From Pilimelia columellifera (GTDB lineage: Bacteria > Actinomycetota > Actinomycetes > Mycobacteriales > Micromonosporaceae), in the NCBI RefSeq assembly GCF_039532605.1, contig NZ_BAAARY010000006.1, positions 62,001-126,000 on the forward strand: 64,000 nucleotides of DNA, written 5' to 3'. The position numbers were made by a program, and so were the translations under genes. A model generated the notes under the pieces. That model made no database searches, was not told the DNA's origin, and saw only the letters and a program-made list of their open reading frames with translations. Positions 48,595 to 57,409 of the stretch are shown here, in pieces (the stretch's first letter is position 1; each line of letters starts with the position of its first letter).

Positions 48595-49879
48595 CGCCGC
48601 TGCCCACAGCCATCGTCATCTCGGCGCCGCTGCCAGCGCCGGAACTTGCCCGGTCGCGCCAGTCGCGGGGGAGCAGGTGGTCGAGCAGGTCGTCGACGGT
48701 GACCGCCCCGACGAGCCGGTCGGTGGCGTCCACGACCGGCATGGCGACGAGGTCGTAGGTGGCCATCCTGCGGGTGATCTCCGGCAGCGGGGTCGCGGCG
48801 TCAAGCGGGTCGATGTCGTTGTCGATGACCCCGCCTAGCAGGCCGGACGGCGGCTCCCGGAGCAGTTTCTGGAAGTGGACGACGCCCAGGAAACGGCCGG
48901 TCGGGGTGGCCATCGGGGAGCGGGTGACGAACACCTGCGCCGCGACCGCCGGGGACAGCTGGGGCTCCCGGATCCGGGCCAGCGCCTCGGCGACCGTCGC
49001 GTCCGGCGGCATGACGATCGGCTCGGACGTCATCACCGAGCCGGCGGTGCCGGGCAGGTAGTGCAGGAGGGCGCGGACCGGGCTGGCCTCGTCGGGCTCC
49101 ATGAGGTCCAGCAGCACCTCCTGTTCCACCTTGGGCAGCTCGGCGAGCAGGTCGGCGGCGTCGTCCGGGTCCATCTCCTCGAGCACGTCGGCGGCCCGTT
49201 CCCGGTCCAGCGCGGCCAGGATCTCCACCTGGTCGTGTTCGGGCAGCTCCTCCAGCACGTCGGCGAGGCGCTCGTCGTCCAGGGCCGCCGCGACCTCGTT
49301 GCGGCGGCTGGCGGGCAGGTCCTGGAGGACGTTGGCCAGGTCGGCGGGTCGCATCTGGTCGAGGACCGCGAGCAGGCTCGCCGTGCCCTGGGCGTCGGGG
49401 AGGCCGAGCAGTCCGCTGACCTCGCGCCATTCGAGCTGCTGGAGGTGGCCGCGGCGGGTCAGCCGGCCGGTGATCTCCCGGACGGCCACCCGGTGCAGCG
49501 TCCACTCGCCGACCCGGCTGGCCTCCATCGCCACGTCGACGACGGTCGCGGCCTGCCCGGAGCTGGTGATGGTGACCCGACGGTCGAGCAGGTCTTCGAT
49601 GACCAGCAGCTCGTCCGGGCGCTTGGAGAAGCGGCGCAGGTTGAGGGTGCCGGTGTGCAGCACCACCGAATCGGCGTCCAGGGAGGTGATCCGGCCGATC
49701 GGCAGGAAGATCCGCCGGCGCATCGGCATCTCGGCCACGAGGCCGACGACCTGTGGCGGGCGTCCGCCGACCCGCATCCGGGCCACCGTGTCCCGGACCC
49801 GGCCGACCAGGTCGCCGTTGGGGTCGAAGACGGGCAGCCCGGCCAGCCGGGCCACGTAGATCTTCGAGGCGGTCGTCAC
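48587..49879 (-). CDS. Soluble MgtE_N/CBS-domain protein with PRC-barrel start
   Basis: A 430-residue protein without membrane segments. Residues about 1-130 look like a PRC-barrel (YVARLAGLPVFDPNGDLVGR). A super-helical MgtE_N domain follows (about 175-290: LADVLEELPEHDQVEILAAL, LEEMDPDDAADLLAELPKVE) and then a CBS pair (about 290-420: SEPIVMPPDATVAEALARI, MPVVDATDRLVGAVTVDDLL). These are the cytosolic sensor parts of the MgtE magnesium channel; the transmembrane channel is missing, so the protein is a sensor-like fragment acting with another partner. GTG at 49879 follows TAGGCT by 6 nt. It is co-expressed with DUF1003. Confidence 0.9.
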   Translation of the reverse strand: MTTASKIYVARLAGLPVFDPNGDLVGRVRDTVARMRVGGRPPQVVGLVAEMPMRRRIFLPIGRITSLDADSVVLHTGTLNLRRFSKRPDELLVIEDLLDRRVTITSSGQAATVVDVAMEASRVGEWTLHRVAVREITGRLTRRGHLQQLEWREVSGLLGLPDAQGTASLLAVLDQMRPADLANVLQDLPASRRNEVAAALDDERLADVLEELPEHDQVEILAALDRERAADVLEEMDPDDAADLLAELPKVEQEVLLDLMEPDEASPVRALLHYLPGTAGSVMTSEPIVMPPDATVAEALARIREPQLSPAVAAQVFVTRSPMATPTGRFLGVVHFQKLLREPPSGLLGGVIDNDIDPLDAATPLPEITRRMATYDLVAMPVVDATDRLVGAVTVDDLLDHLLPRDWRDRASSGAGSGAEMTMAVGSGDG

Positions 49880-49885
49880 CGGCCC

Positions 49886-49917
49886 AGCCTAGTGGTCGCC
49901 CTCGGATGCTCTAGCGT
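49886..49917. promoter_or_regulatory. Overlapping divergent leaderless promoters (mgtE-like / phzF-like)
   Basis: TAGGCT on the minus strand (49886-49891) and TAGCGT on the plus strand (49912-49917) are separated by only 20 bp. Each ends 6-8 nt before its own start codon. Each -10 element therefore falls where the other promoter's -35 region should be, so RNA polymerase could probably occupy only one at a time. No -35 consensus is visible. Confidence 0.55.
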
Positions 49918-49925
49918 TGAAGCCC

Positions 49926-50804
49926 ATGTCCCGACTTGCGTACGACATCGTCGATGTCTTCACCGATCGTCCGTTCACCGGAAACCCGCTTGCGGTGGTC
50001 TTCGGCGGCGATGACCTCGACAGCGCCCAGATGCTCACGCTGGCGCGCGAGTTTCACCTGTCCGAGACGGTCTTCCTGCTCCCGACGACGGCGCCCGGCG
50101 CCGGCTACCGGGCCAGGATCTTCACACCGGCCGCCGAGCTTCCGTTCGCCGGCCACCCGAGCATCGGCGCGGCGGTGGTGGCCGTCGCCCATGGCCTGTG
50201 TCAGCCGGACGCCGTCAATGTCGTCATCCAGGAGTGCGGGATCGGCCTGCTGCCGATCGAGGTGTCCGACACCTCCGCCAGGGTCACCGGCGGCCAGCCC
50301 CGGGTGGGCCCGCCGCTCGACCCGGCGCCGCTGCTGGCCATGCTCGGGCTGCCCGAATCGGCGTTGGCGGGACCGCCGCCGCGGCTTGCCGGCTGCGGTC
50401 TCGACTTCGTCTACCTGGCTGTCGCGCCCGACGCGGTGGCGGCCGCCGAGATGAACACGGCGCAGGCCCGCCAGCACGGGGCGCCTGAGCTGAGCGTCTT
50501 CAGCTGGGATGTCGCCCGGCAGACCGCGCACGCCCGCGTGTTCTGCCCTGGCGCCGGGGTGCCGGAGGACCCGGCCACCGGCTCCGCCGCCCTCGGCCTG
50601 GGCGCCTACCTGGTGGCCGCGGGGCTGTTGCCGGAGGACGGGGAGTCCCGTTACCTGGTGCGGCAGGGAGCGGAGCTGCGTCGGCCCTCTCTGCTCGACG
50701 CCACCATCACCGCGCGCGACGGCGCCGCCACCGTGGCGACGGTCGCCGGCGGCGTTGTTCCGATCGCCAGCGGGCACATCGCCACACCGCCGTTCGTCGG
50801 GTGA
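49926..50804 (+). CDS. PhzF-family isomerase/epimerase-like protein
   Basis: A 292-residue protein of the PhzF (diaminopimelate epimerase-like) fold. The N-terminal VDVFTDRPFTGNPLAVVF block and Glu47 in FHLSETVFLLP, the general base/acid of PhzF, are intact. The C-terminal half repeats the fold and has the GXXEDPATGSAALGLGAYL signature (GVPEDPATGSAALG). PhzF itself isomerises a phenazine precursor, but most family members have unknown substrates; no other phenazine gene is present. ATG at 49926 lies 8 nt after TAGCGT (leaderless signature). Confidence 0.9.
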   Translation: MSRLAYDIVDVFTDRPFTGNPLAVVFGGDDLDSAQMLTLAREFHLSETVFLLPTTAPGAGYRARIFTPAAELPFAGHPSIGAAVVAVAHGLCQPDAVNVVIQECGIGLLPIEVSDTSARVTGGQPRVGPPLDPAPLLAMLGLPESALAGPPPRLAGCGLDFVYLAVAPDAVAAAEMNTAQARQHGAPELSVFSWDVARQTAHARVFCPGAGVPEDPATGSAALGLGAYLVAAGLLPEDGESRYLVRQGAELRRPSLLDATITARDGAATVATVAGGVVPIASGHIATPPFVG

Positions 50805-50919
50805 TCACCAGAGCGTCTGGGTACCGTGGCGGTACCTGCCCGATTCGTGCCCACGGCGGGTCGCCGACGTCCCGGGTCGCCGGCATCAGGGACGGTGCGG
50901 GCGCGGTGGCAGGTGACGT

Positions 50920-53379
50920 GTGAGCAGCGATGTTCTCCTGGTGTTCGCGGCTCTCTTCGCCGCGACCGTCTTCGGTCACGCGCTCCGGACCTACCTACGC
51001 ACCCGTGACCCGATGCACCGGCTGTTGGCCCTCATCTTCGCGCCGACGGCGGCGTTCGCGGTGGTCCTCGCGCTGAGACTGGCCGGCTTCGCCCCGCCGT
51101 CGGTGGTCGGCGGGGCGCTGACCGCGATGTACCTGTTCCGGCCGTACTTCACCCTCCGCCTGGCCGGCGCCGTGCGTCCGGGCCCGCGCTGGCGGGCGCA
51201 TGCCGCGTTGGCGGTCGCCGTCGCTCTCGCGGGACCGGCCCTGCTGCTGCCGCGTCCGTACCCGCCGTGGTTCGGCCTGATGCTCACGCTCAACGTCGTG
51301 CTGGTGGAGGCGTTGGCGGCTCGGGCGTTCCTGGCCGAGAGCAGGCGCCGCACCGGCACGTCGGCGGTGCGGCTCCAGCTGGCCGCCTGGGCCAGCTACC
51401 TCACCGCCGGCATCACGATAGCCGCCGCGTCCGGCCGTGCGGCGGGGTGGACCGTGGACGACCGCTACACCACGCTGGCGGCGCTCCGGCCGGCCGGTGA
51501 GCTGGTCGTGGCCCTGTACGCGTTGCTCATGCTCCTCGCCTCGGTCGGGTACCTGCTGGCGTTCGTCCCCCCGCTGGCGGTGCGGCGGATCTGGTCGGCC
51601 AACGCGATCCACGCTGTCGGCGCCCGGGTCCTGGACGCCTCGGCGACGGAATCGCCCGAGCACGTCTGGCAGCGGTATGTCGACGTTGTACGCGACATGA
51701 CCAGCGCCGACGGCGTCACCCTGGTGCTGTCCGATCCGTCGGGCCGGCTCCTCCACGCCGCGTGCGCCGGCGGCATCGACTGCGACGGCCCCGGCGACGG
51801 GCGGGTCGTGGACCTGGTCGCGCTCATGGACGAGCACCAGCCGGTCGACCTCGGCTCCCGGGGGGCGCGCCGGCTTCCGCTGGCCGCCCACTATGCCGAG
51901 CGGGTCGGGCCGGCGCTGCTCACCGCGACCCGCCTGCCGGCCAGCCTGGGCCCAGGGGCGCTGCTGGTCGCCAATCGCCATCGGAGCCTGTTCGGCGAGG
52001 ACGATGTCCGGTTGCTGGCGGATCTCGCGCCGCAGGCCAAGGTGCTCGCCGACCGCAGCGCGGTGCTGGCCGCCCGGGAGAGGGCGCTCGACGAGCGCGG
52101 ACAGGCCCTGACCGAGCAGCGGCGGCTGGCCGAGGAACTGGCGGCGTCCGTTCATGCCCTCACCGCCGCCAACAATGCCAAGAGCGACTTCCTCGCGGCG
52201 ATGAGCCACGAGCTGCGCACACCCCTGAACGCGATCATCGGCTTCTCCGACCTGCTCAAGTCGGAGCTGGCCGGTGACACCACCCACGGCCAGTGGGTGG
52301 GCCACATCTACAGCAGCGGCCGGCATCTGCTGGTCCTCATCAACGAGCTGCTCGACATCGCCAAGGTAGAGTCCGGCCGTTTCGATCTGGATCGGCGCTG
52401 GACGCCGCTGGACCAGGCCGTCACCGAGCTGGTGACCGCGATGCGTCCGCTGTTCGACCAACGTCGGTTGACGGTCGAAGTGCGGGTGCCGGCCCTGCGG
52501 GCATTGGTGGACCCGTTGCGGTTCCGCCAGATTCTGGAAAACCTGCTGTCCAATGCGGTCAAGTGCACCGGAGCGGGCGGCGCGGTCACCGTCGAGGCCG
52601 AGGCGCTCGGCATCGACCTCAAAGTCCGGGTGATCGACACCGGGGTAGGGATCGCGCCGGCCGACCTCGACCGGGTCTTTGACGAGTTCACCCAGGTCGG
52701 GGACCATTCGCGCCGCTGCGGCGGCACTGGCCTGGGGTTGGCGCTGGTCCGGCGGATCGCGCGGGCCCACGGCGGAGACATCACAGTGCGGTCTGTCGTG
52801 GGCGAGGGCGCCACCTTCACCGTCGTCCTACCGGGCGTCTTCGACCACACCGCCCCGGACGGCGACGCCACCGACGGCGACGGCGGCCGGCCGCCGATGC
52901 CTCCGGTCCTGGTCCAGGAGCAGGTGGACGTGGCCGGGGTGGCCAGCTCCGCGACCGCCCGGGGCCGGATTCTCGTCGTCGACGACGACCCACGCGCCGC
53001 CGAGGTCGTCTCCACCCAACTGCACGCCGGCGGCTACCAGGTCTTCCTCGCCGACACCGGGGAAGGCGGCCTCGAGGCGGCGCTGGGTATCCGGCCCGAT
53101 GCCGCCTTGCTCGACGTTCAGCTGCCCGGGATCAGCGGATGGGAGACGCTGCGTCGGTGGCGCGCGGACCCGGGCCTGGCCGCGGTGCCCGTGGTCATGC
53201 TGACGGTCAGCGACGAGATCCACATCGGGGTGGAGCTTGGCGCGTCCGACCATCTCGTCAAGCCGGTCAGTCAGGAGCGTCTGCTGGAGGTCATCGACCG
53301 GCTGGTGGCCCGGCCCGCCCCGCCGCGTGACCTGGCCGAGTCATCGCCGGCACGGTCAGGCGCCGCGGACCCGGTGTAA
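50920..53379 (+). CDS. Membrane hybrid histidine kinase with GAF and receiver domains
   Basis: An 819-residue hybrid kinase. Residues about 1-225 hold six or seven hydrophobic helices (LLVFAALFAATVFGHALRTY, VVALYALLMLLASVGYLLAF); a GAF-like domain follows (about 245-390), then a coiled-coil, HisKA with His430 (AAMSHELRTPLNAIIGF), HATPase with RQILENLLSNAVKCT, IDTGVGIAPADL and GGTGLGLALVRRIA, a linker, and a C-terminal receiver (about 685-800) with Asp732 (AALLDVQLPGISGW). The signal is not known. No response-regulator gene with an output domain is adjacent, so it may relay to an orphan partner. GTG at 50920 is the start. Confidence 0.92.
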   Translation: MSSDVLLVFAALFAATVFGHALRTYLRTRDPMHRLLALIFAPTAAFAVVLALRLAGFAPPSVVGGALTAMYLFRPYFTLRLAGAVRPGPRWRAHAALAVAVALAGPALLLPRPYPPWFGLMLTLNVVLVEALAARAFLAESRRRTGTSAVRLQLAAWASYLTAGITIAAASGRAAGWTVDDRYTTLAALRPAGELVVALYALLMLLASVGYLLAFVPPLAVRRIWSANAIHAVGARVLDASATESPEHVWQRYVDVVRDMTSADGVTLVLSDPSGRLLHAACAGGIDCDGPGDGRVVDLVALMDEHQPVDLGSRGARRLPLAAHYAERVGPALLTATRLPASLGPGALLVANRHRSLFGEDDVRLLADLAPQAKVLADRSAVLAARERALDERGQALTEQRRLAEELAASVHALTAANNAKSDFLAAMSHELRTPLNAIIGFSDLLKSELAGDTTHGQWVGHIYSSGRHLLVLINELLDIAKVESGRFDLDRRWTPLDQAVTELVTAMRPLFDQRRLTVEVRVPALRALVDPLRFRQILENLLSNAVKCTGAGGAVTVEAEALGIDLKVRVIDTGVGIAPADLDRVFDEFTQVGDHSRRCGGTGLGLALVRRIARAHGGDITVRSVVGEGATFTVVLPGVFDHTAPDGDATDGDGGRPPMPPVLVQEQVDVAGVASSATARGRILVVDDDPRAAEVVSTQLHAGGYQVFLADTGEGGLEAALGIRPDAALLDVQLPGISGWETLRRWRADPGLAAVPVVMLTVSDEIHIGVELGASDHLVKPVSQERLLEVIDRLVARPAPPRDLAESSPARSGAADPV

Positions 53380-53883
53380 CCGGAACGGCTTACGGGTGGG
53401 CCGCGCGGCCGGCGTGGGTCGGGGCGCCTCGCTCCCGGACCCACGCGGCAGCTCGGCGCCGGTGGCCGCGGCGCCGGTCGGGCTGAGCCGGAAGATTGCG
53501 CATTCCCGAGCCCAGCGGCCGACCAGCTGGTCGGCCGGGCCGCTGACGTTGAGTCGCTTGGCTGCCAGCTGCGGCGCCGCCACGGCCCACCCGGGGTCGT
53601 CGGGACCGATCCGCGACGCCGACGCCGTCCAGGTGACGATCTGACCCCCGTGGTCGCCTCGCAGCGTCACCTGGGCCGCGACGCCGTCGGCGAGGCCGGG
53701 CAGTCGCTGCTCGCCAGGCCCGCAGACGACATGCAGCACGCCGTCGACGCCCAGGCACCAGGCCGCGGTGGCCGGCGCCCCCGCCACCGTGATCCACGCG
53801 ATCGACGCCTTCCGCAGCGCCTCCTCGACCACCGCGGTGGCGTCCGGTCGGGCCTGCTGATGCGGCTGGGTGGGCTCGGTCAT
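53356..53883 (-). CDS. Hypothetical protein, 175 residues, split-barrel-like
   Basis: A 175-residue protein convergent with the hybrid kinase (24-nt overlap of the ends). EEALRKASIAWITVAGAPA and AAWCLGVDGVLHVVCGPGEQ, then AAQVTLRGDHGGQIVTWTAS and a Trp-Ala-Arg-Glu stretch, resemble the strand order of flavin/heme split-barrel (pyridoxamine-oxidase-like) proteins, but cofactor residues are not clear. The last 30 residues are Pro/Arg-rich. The ATG at 53883 begins MTEPTQPHQQARPDA. It is 38 nt downstream of a HAD hydrolase gene on the same strand and may be co-transcribed. Confidence 0.65.
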   Translation of the reverse strand: MTEPTQPHQQARPDATAVVEEALRKASIAWITVAGAPATAAWCLGVDGVLHVVCGPGEQRLPGLADGVAAQVTLRGDHGGQIVTWTASASRIGPDDPGWAVAAPQLAAKRLNVSGPADQLVGRWARECAIFRLSPTGAAATGAELPRGSGSEAPRPTPAARPTRKPFRLHRVRGA

Positions 53884-53921
53884 CAGATCATTCTGCCACC
53901 GATCGGGCCGGCCCCGGCAGC

Positions 53922-54629
53922 TCAGGCAGGCGCCGGCAGCCGCGCGGCGCCCGACGCCATCGGCAGCACCTCGGACAGGGCGTTCACCGACGGCCCGTCG
54001 AACTGCTCGTCGGCGTCGAAGACCAGATGCCCGGCCAGGTCGGGCGCCGTGAGCCGGACCGCCCGCATACCCACCGCCGCCGCTCCGGTGAGCTCCCGAC
54101 TGCCGCCGTCGCCGACGTAGAGGCATTCCTGCGGCCGCACGCCAAGGCGACGGCACGCGGTCAGGTACATCTCCGGGTCGGGTTTGCAGCAGCCGACCTC
54201 GACCGAGAAGATCCCGGCGTCCAGCAGACGCGCGATCGGCAGCGACGGCAGGAACGCCGGCAGCTCGTGCCCGCAGTCGCTGACGACCGCGGTGCGTAGC
54301 CCGCCCGACCGCAGCGCGAGCAGCGTCGGCAACGCGTCGGGCCGTAGCCGGGTGTCCGCGGCGACGGCGCCGATCCGGGCCGCCGCGGCCCGCCGCAGCC
54401 GGGCCGCGGCGGGGCGGACGCCCTGCTCGGAGCAGAGCCAACGCAGCGACGTGACCGCGTCGCCCCGGGCCCCGCTGGCCCGCTCCCGGAACGACCGGTC
54501 GAGCGTCGTCCGCATGGTTGACGGGTCGCAGCCGAGGGCGCGGGCGATCCGGTCGTGGCGTGGTCCACGCTGGATGGCCTGAGTGAGGGTGCCGAAGAAG
54601 TCGAACAGCACCGCCCGGATTGCGGGCAT
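53922..54629 (-). CDS. HAD-superfamily hydrolase
   Basis: A 235-residue HAD phosphatase. Motif I VLFDFFGTLTQAIQ has FDF in place of FDxDGT: the nucleophile Asp is kept but the second Asp is Phe-Gly, unusual for phosphatases and closer to 2-haloacid dehalogenase-like members. Motif II TAVVSDCGHELP and motif IV ECLYVGDGGSRELTGAAAVG complete the site. An alpha-helical cap is inserted after motif I. GGAGG lies about 10 nt before the ATG. The substrate is unknown. Confidence 0.85.
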   Translation of the reverse strand: MPAIRAVLFDFFGTLTQAIQRGPRHDRIARALGCDPSTMRTTLDRSFRERASGARGDAVTSLRWLCSEQGVRPAAARLRRAAAARIGAVAADTRLRPDALPTLLALRSGGLRTAVVSDCGHELPAFLPSLPIARLLDAGIFSVEVGCCKPDPEMYLTACRRLGVRPQECLYVGDGGSRELTGAAAVGMRAVRLTAPDLAGHLVFDADEQFDGPSVNALSEVLPMASGAARLPAPA

Positions 54630-54762
54630 GGTGGATCAGCCTCCGAAGTCGGAAAGGCGGGCAGCGGTCGCATGAGGAAACCACGTCGGCATCCAATGTG
54701 CGCGCTGAGGCCCCGTCGGAGGGTTGCCCGGCGGCCCGGGACGGTATCAGGCCGCCCCTGGC

Positions 54763-55422
54763 TCAGCCGTCAGCTCCGAACACCGCGAACATCGCGTCGT
54801 AGTCGCCGCTGTACGTCGAGCCGCCACTGCTCGTGCTCGACACGACGAGGAGGCCGATGATCGCGAGCGTCGCCAGGACGCCGAGCGCGGCGGCGATCCA
54901 GCCCACGATGATGGCCGCCTTGGCCACGCCGGCGCCGTCCTCGCCGCGTTCCTGGATCTGTCGACTGGAGACGTGGCCGAGAATCGCTCCGACGGCGCCG
55001 AGGAGCCCGCCGACGCCGGAGCAGCTCAGCGCTATCACGCCGGTCGCCGAGACGATGAGCGCCGCGATGGCCATGCTGTTGTTCGGGCGTGGTGGATATT
55101 GCGGCAGGTACCCGTACGGGGCGGCCCCACCGGGGTAGCCGGGCGGGCCGTACGGCGACGGCTGGCCGTATGGAGCGGACGGCTGAGCGTACGGCGACGG
55201 CTGGCCGTACGGGCCCTGCGGCGGGTGGCTCGGGTCGGCGTACGGACCTTGTTGGGCGTACGGGTCTGGCACGGCCGGACCGGCCGAGGCGGAGTCGCCC
55301 GGGGCCGGCATGGAGGCGTCCGGGTAGGCGGCCGTCGGCGGCCATGGCGGCGACGCTGGCGGGCCAGGCAACGCCCCGGGCTCCGGCTGGTCCCACCCCG
55401 TGGGCTTGTCGGGCTGGCTCAT
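54763..55422 (-). CDS. Proline/tyrosine-rich membrane protein with DUF4190-like C-terminus
   Basis: A 219-residue protein. Residues about 1-115 are a disordered tail with repeats of PYGQPSPY and PYAQPSAP type. Two membrane helices follow (MAIAALIVSATGVIALSCSGVGGLLGAV region and AAIIVGWIAAALGVLATLAI), split by a charged loop SSRQIQERGEDGAG, the DUF4190 pattern. The C-terminus is a short Ser/Thr/Gly/Tyr tail. Actinobacteria have many such proteins, some of them envelope-stress related. GGAG precedes the ATG by about 9 nt. No function is known. Confidence 0.82.
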   Translation of the reverse strand: MSQPDKPTGWDQPEPGALPGPPASPPWPPTAAYPDASMPAPGDSASAGPAVPDPYAQQGPYADPSHPPQGPYGQPSPYAQPSAPYGQPSPYGPPGYPGGAAPYGYLPQYPPRPNNSMAIAALIVSATGVIALSCSGVGGLLGAVGAILGHVSSRQIQERGEDGAGVAKAAIIVGWIAAALGVLATLAIIGLLVVSSTSSGGSTYSGDYDAMFAVFGADG

Positions 55423-55569
55423 CGCGTAGGTCTCCGATCGGGAGGAATGTCGGCAAGCCTAGTCAACGGGTGGCTGATGACACGTCGTCCACGGGGCCGG
55501 TGTCAGCTACCCGACCGGGATTCGCTGTTGGCGTTGCCGCTGTCCTGTCGACCGGGCAGGATTCTCGGC

Positions 55570-56406
55570 ATGGCTACTGACCGGACCCCCGTGACCCCTT
55601 CCGTCGTCTCCAGCCCTGCCTCGGACGACGCGCCCGGGGGCCGCTCACCCGATCGGTTGGACGGTCGGGTCGCCCTGGTCACCGGGGCCGGCAGCGCTGA
55701 GGGCATCGGGTACGCCACCGCCCACCGGCTCCGTGCGCTCGGGGCGAGCGTGGCGATCGTGTCGACGACGCGGCGGATCCACGACCGCGCTGGCGAGCTG
55801 GGCGTCACGGGTTTCGTCGCCGACCTCACCGACGAGGCAGAGGTGGGGGCCCTGGCCGACGCGGTGGCCGACCAGCTCGGCCCGGTCGAGGTCGTCGTCA
55901 ACAACGCTGGCCTGGCCAGCAAGGCCAGCCCTGAGGTGCTGCGGCCGGTGGCTCAGCTCACCTACGACGAGTGGCGTGCCGAGATCGACCGTAACCTCAG
56001 CACGGCGTTCCTGGTCAGCCGGGCCTTCATTCCCGGCATGGCCGAGCTGGGGTGGGGCCGGATCGTGAATCTCGCGGCCACGGCCGGCCCGATCAACGCG
56101 CTGCCGGCTGAGGCGGGCTACGCCGCGGCCAAGGCCGGGGTGGTCGGCCTGACCCGCGCGCTGGCGATGGAGCTGGTCCCGGACGGCATCACCGTGAACG
56201 CGGTCGCGCCGGGCATCATCCACACTTCGTCGTCGACGCTGGTCGAGCTGAAGCAGGGGTTCGGCACTCCGATGGGGCGCCCGGGCACTCCGGAGGAGGT
56301 CGCCGCGGCGATCGGGTTCCTCTGCACGCCCGCGGCCTCCTACATCACCGGTCAGATGCTGGTGGTGGACGGCGGCAACAGCGTCGCCGAGGCGTCGTTC
56401 CGCTAG
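55570..56406 (+). CDS. SDR-family oxidoreductase
   Basis: A 278-residue classical SDR. A Pro/Ser-rich N-terminal tail of about 32 residues precedes VALVTGAGSAEGIGYATAHR (cofactor loop with extra residues), the NNAGLASKASP block, IVNLAATAGP in place of the usual Ser-containing strand, YAAAK as the Tyr-Lys pair, and the end TGQMLVVDGGNS. The catalytic Ser appears to be replaced (LAATAG), so activity may differ from standard SDRs. ATG at 55570 is chosen because the fold begins nearby; CAGGAT ends 7 nt upstream. Confidence 0.85.
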   Translation: MATDRTPVTPSVVSSPASDDAPGGRSPDRLDGRVALVTGAGSAEGIGYATAHRLRALGASVAIVSTTRRIHDRAGELGVTGFVADLTDEAEVGALADAVADQLGPVEVVVNNAGLASKASPEVLRPVAQLTYDEWRAEIDRNLSTAFLVSRAFIPGMAELGWGRIVNLAATAGPINALPAEAGYAAAKAGVVGLTRALAMELVPDGITVNAVAPGIIHTSSSTLVELKQGFGTPMGRPGTPEEVAAAIGFLCTPAASYITGQMLVVDGGNSVAEASFR

Positions 56407-56429
56407 CCGGCCGCGGCGCCCGCCGGCCG

Positions 56430-57302
56430 TCAGGCCGGTGTGGTTTCCTCGCTGTCCGCGGCCCGTTGCCTGGGGATGGCGTCGACGATCGGCCGCGCCA
56501 GGGCGGCGTGCAGTCGGCGGAGACCGGCGTCCGAGCCGATGCTGTCCCGTTCGGCTGGGTGGGTGGCGTAGTGCCGTAGCGCCACCGCCAGGAAGGTCGG
56601 ATCGACCCACAACCAACTGAGCGGGACGACGCCGGCCCGGCTGTCGGCTGCCAGCGGGAGCCGGCGCGTGCGCAGTCCGCTGGCCCAGGACAGGTCGATG
56701 TCATCCCAGGCGATGACCCGTTCCCTGGCTGCCAGCGCCGGCCGCAGCACCACGCCGTCCGGGGTCAGGGCGACCTGCGGCCCGCGCGTCGTCATCCATG
56801 CCACGAGGCCGGCGAGGGGGGCCATCAGGGCGAGCAGCCCGAGCCAGGTTCCGGGGCCGGTGGTGAGCCCGTCGCCGTCTGGCGTGAACGGGAGCACGCC
56901 GACGCCGACGGACAGGTACCCGAGCGCCAGGACCGCCACCCATGGTGTCGGGAGGACGATGAAGCCCGGGCCGGCGCTCCAGCCGCCCGGCCACGGACCG
57001 GGCGCCAACGCGAACGTCGACGGCGGGGGCTCGCCGCGCAGCCTGCCGGCCATCAGCCCTACCGGGATCGACGCCGCCAAGAGCGTCGCCCCGACCAGGC
57101 CGGACACTCCGAGCCATCCGGGCAGGTCCCAGGTGAGCGGGCGCAGCCACAGCTCGACGAGCAGCCGCAGCGCGACCGCCGCGACCGCCAGCGCGCTGCC
57201 AGCCGCCCAGAGCAGCGCCCAGTGGCGCAGCATCGTCACCGGGTCACGCAGCGGGGAGGCCGCGTGCCGGTTCTGTTGGTGGTGTGAGCTTGCCGTAGGC
57301 AC
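56430..57302 (-). CDS. PH-domain-like membrane protein
   Basis: A 290-residue membrane protein. Two helices near residues 40-85 (HWALLWAAGSALAVAAVALR, WLGVSGLVGATLLAASIPVG), then two more around 130-180, precede a cytosolic strand-rich region (QVALTPDGVVLRPALAARER, VIAWDDIDLSWASGLRTRRL) that resembles a bacterial PH-type domain. The tail is charged (LARPIVDAIPRQRAADSEET). GTG at 57302 is preferred because TACCGT ends 6 nt upstream on the same strand; longer or shorter starts are possible. No function is known. Confidence 0.68.
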   Translation of the reverse strand: MPTASSHHQQNRHAASPLRDPVTMLRHWALLWAAGSALAVAAVALRLLVELWLRPLTWDLPGWLGVSGLVGATLLAASIPVGLMAGRLRGEPPPSTFALAPGPWPGGWSAGPGFIVLPTPWVAVLALGYLSVGVGVLPFTPDGDGLTTGPGTWLGLLALMAPLAGLVAWMTTRGPQVALTPDGVVLRPALAARERVIAWDDIDLSWASGLRTRRLPLAADSRAGVVPLSWLWVDPTFLAVALRHYATHPAERDSIGSDAGLRRLHAALARPIVDAIPRQRAADSEETTPA

Positions 57303-57409
57303 GCCATGACGGTACGTCGGCAGTGACCCCGAACGGAATGGCCGGTTGGCTCGCCCTGACACCCGTACGCCCCTGTTTGTGCTCAGGCGCTGAGCCGGGC
57401 CGCTGCGGG

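Noticed and set aside
49926..50804. Phenazine biosynthesis
   Set aside because: Only a PhzF-fold protein is present; no phzA-G partners are nearby and most PhzF-family proteins are not phenazine enzymes.
54724..55569. Upstream extension of the SDR gene
   Set aside because: The frame stays open for 282 codons upstream, but it runs opposite the proline-rich membrane protein gene and is Arg/Gly/Ala low-complexity; the SDR fold starts after 55570.
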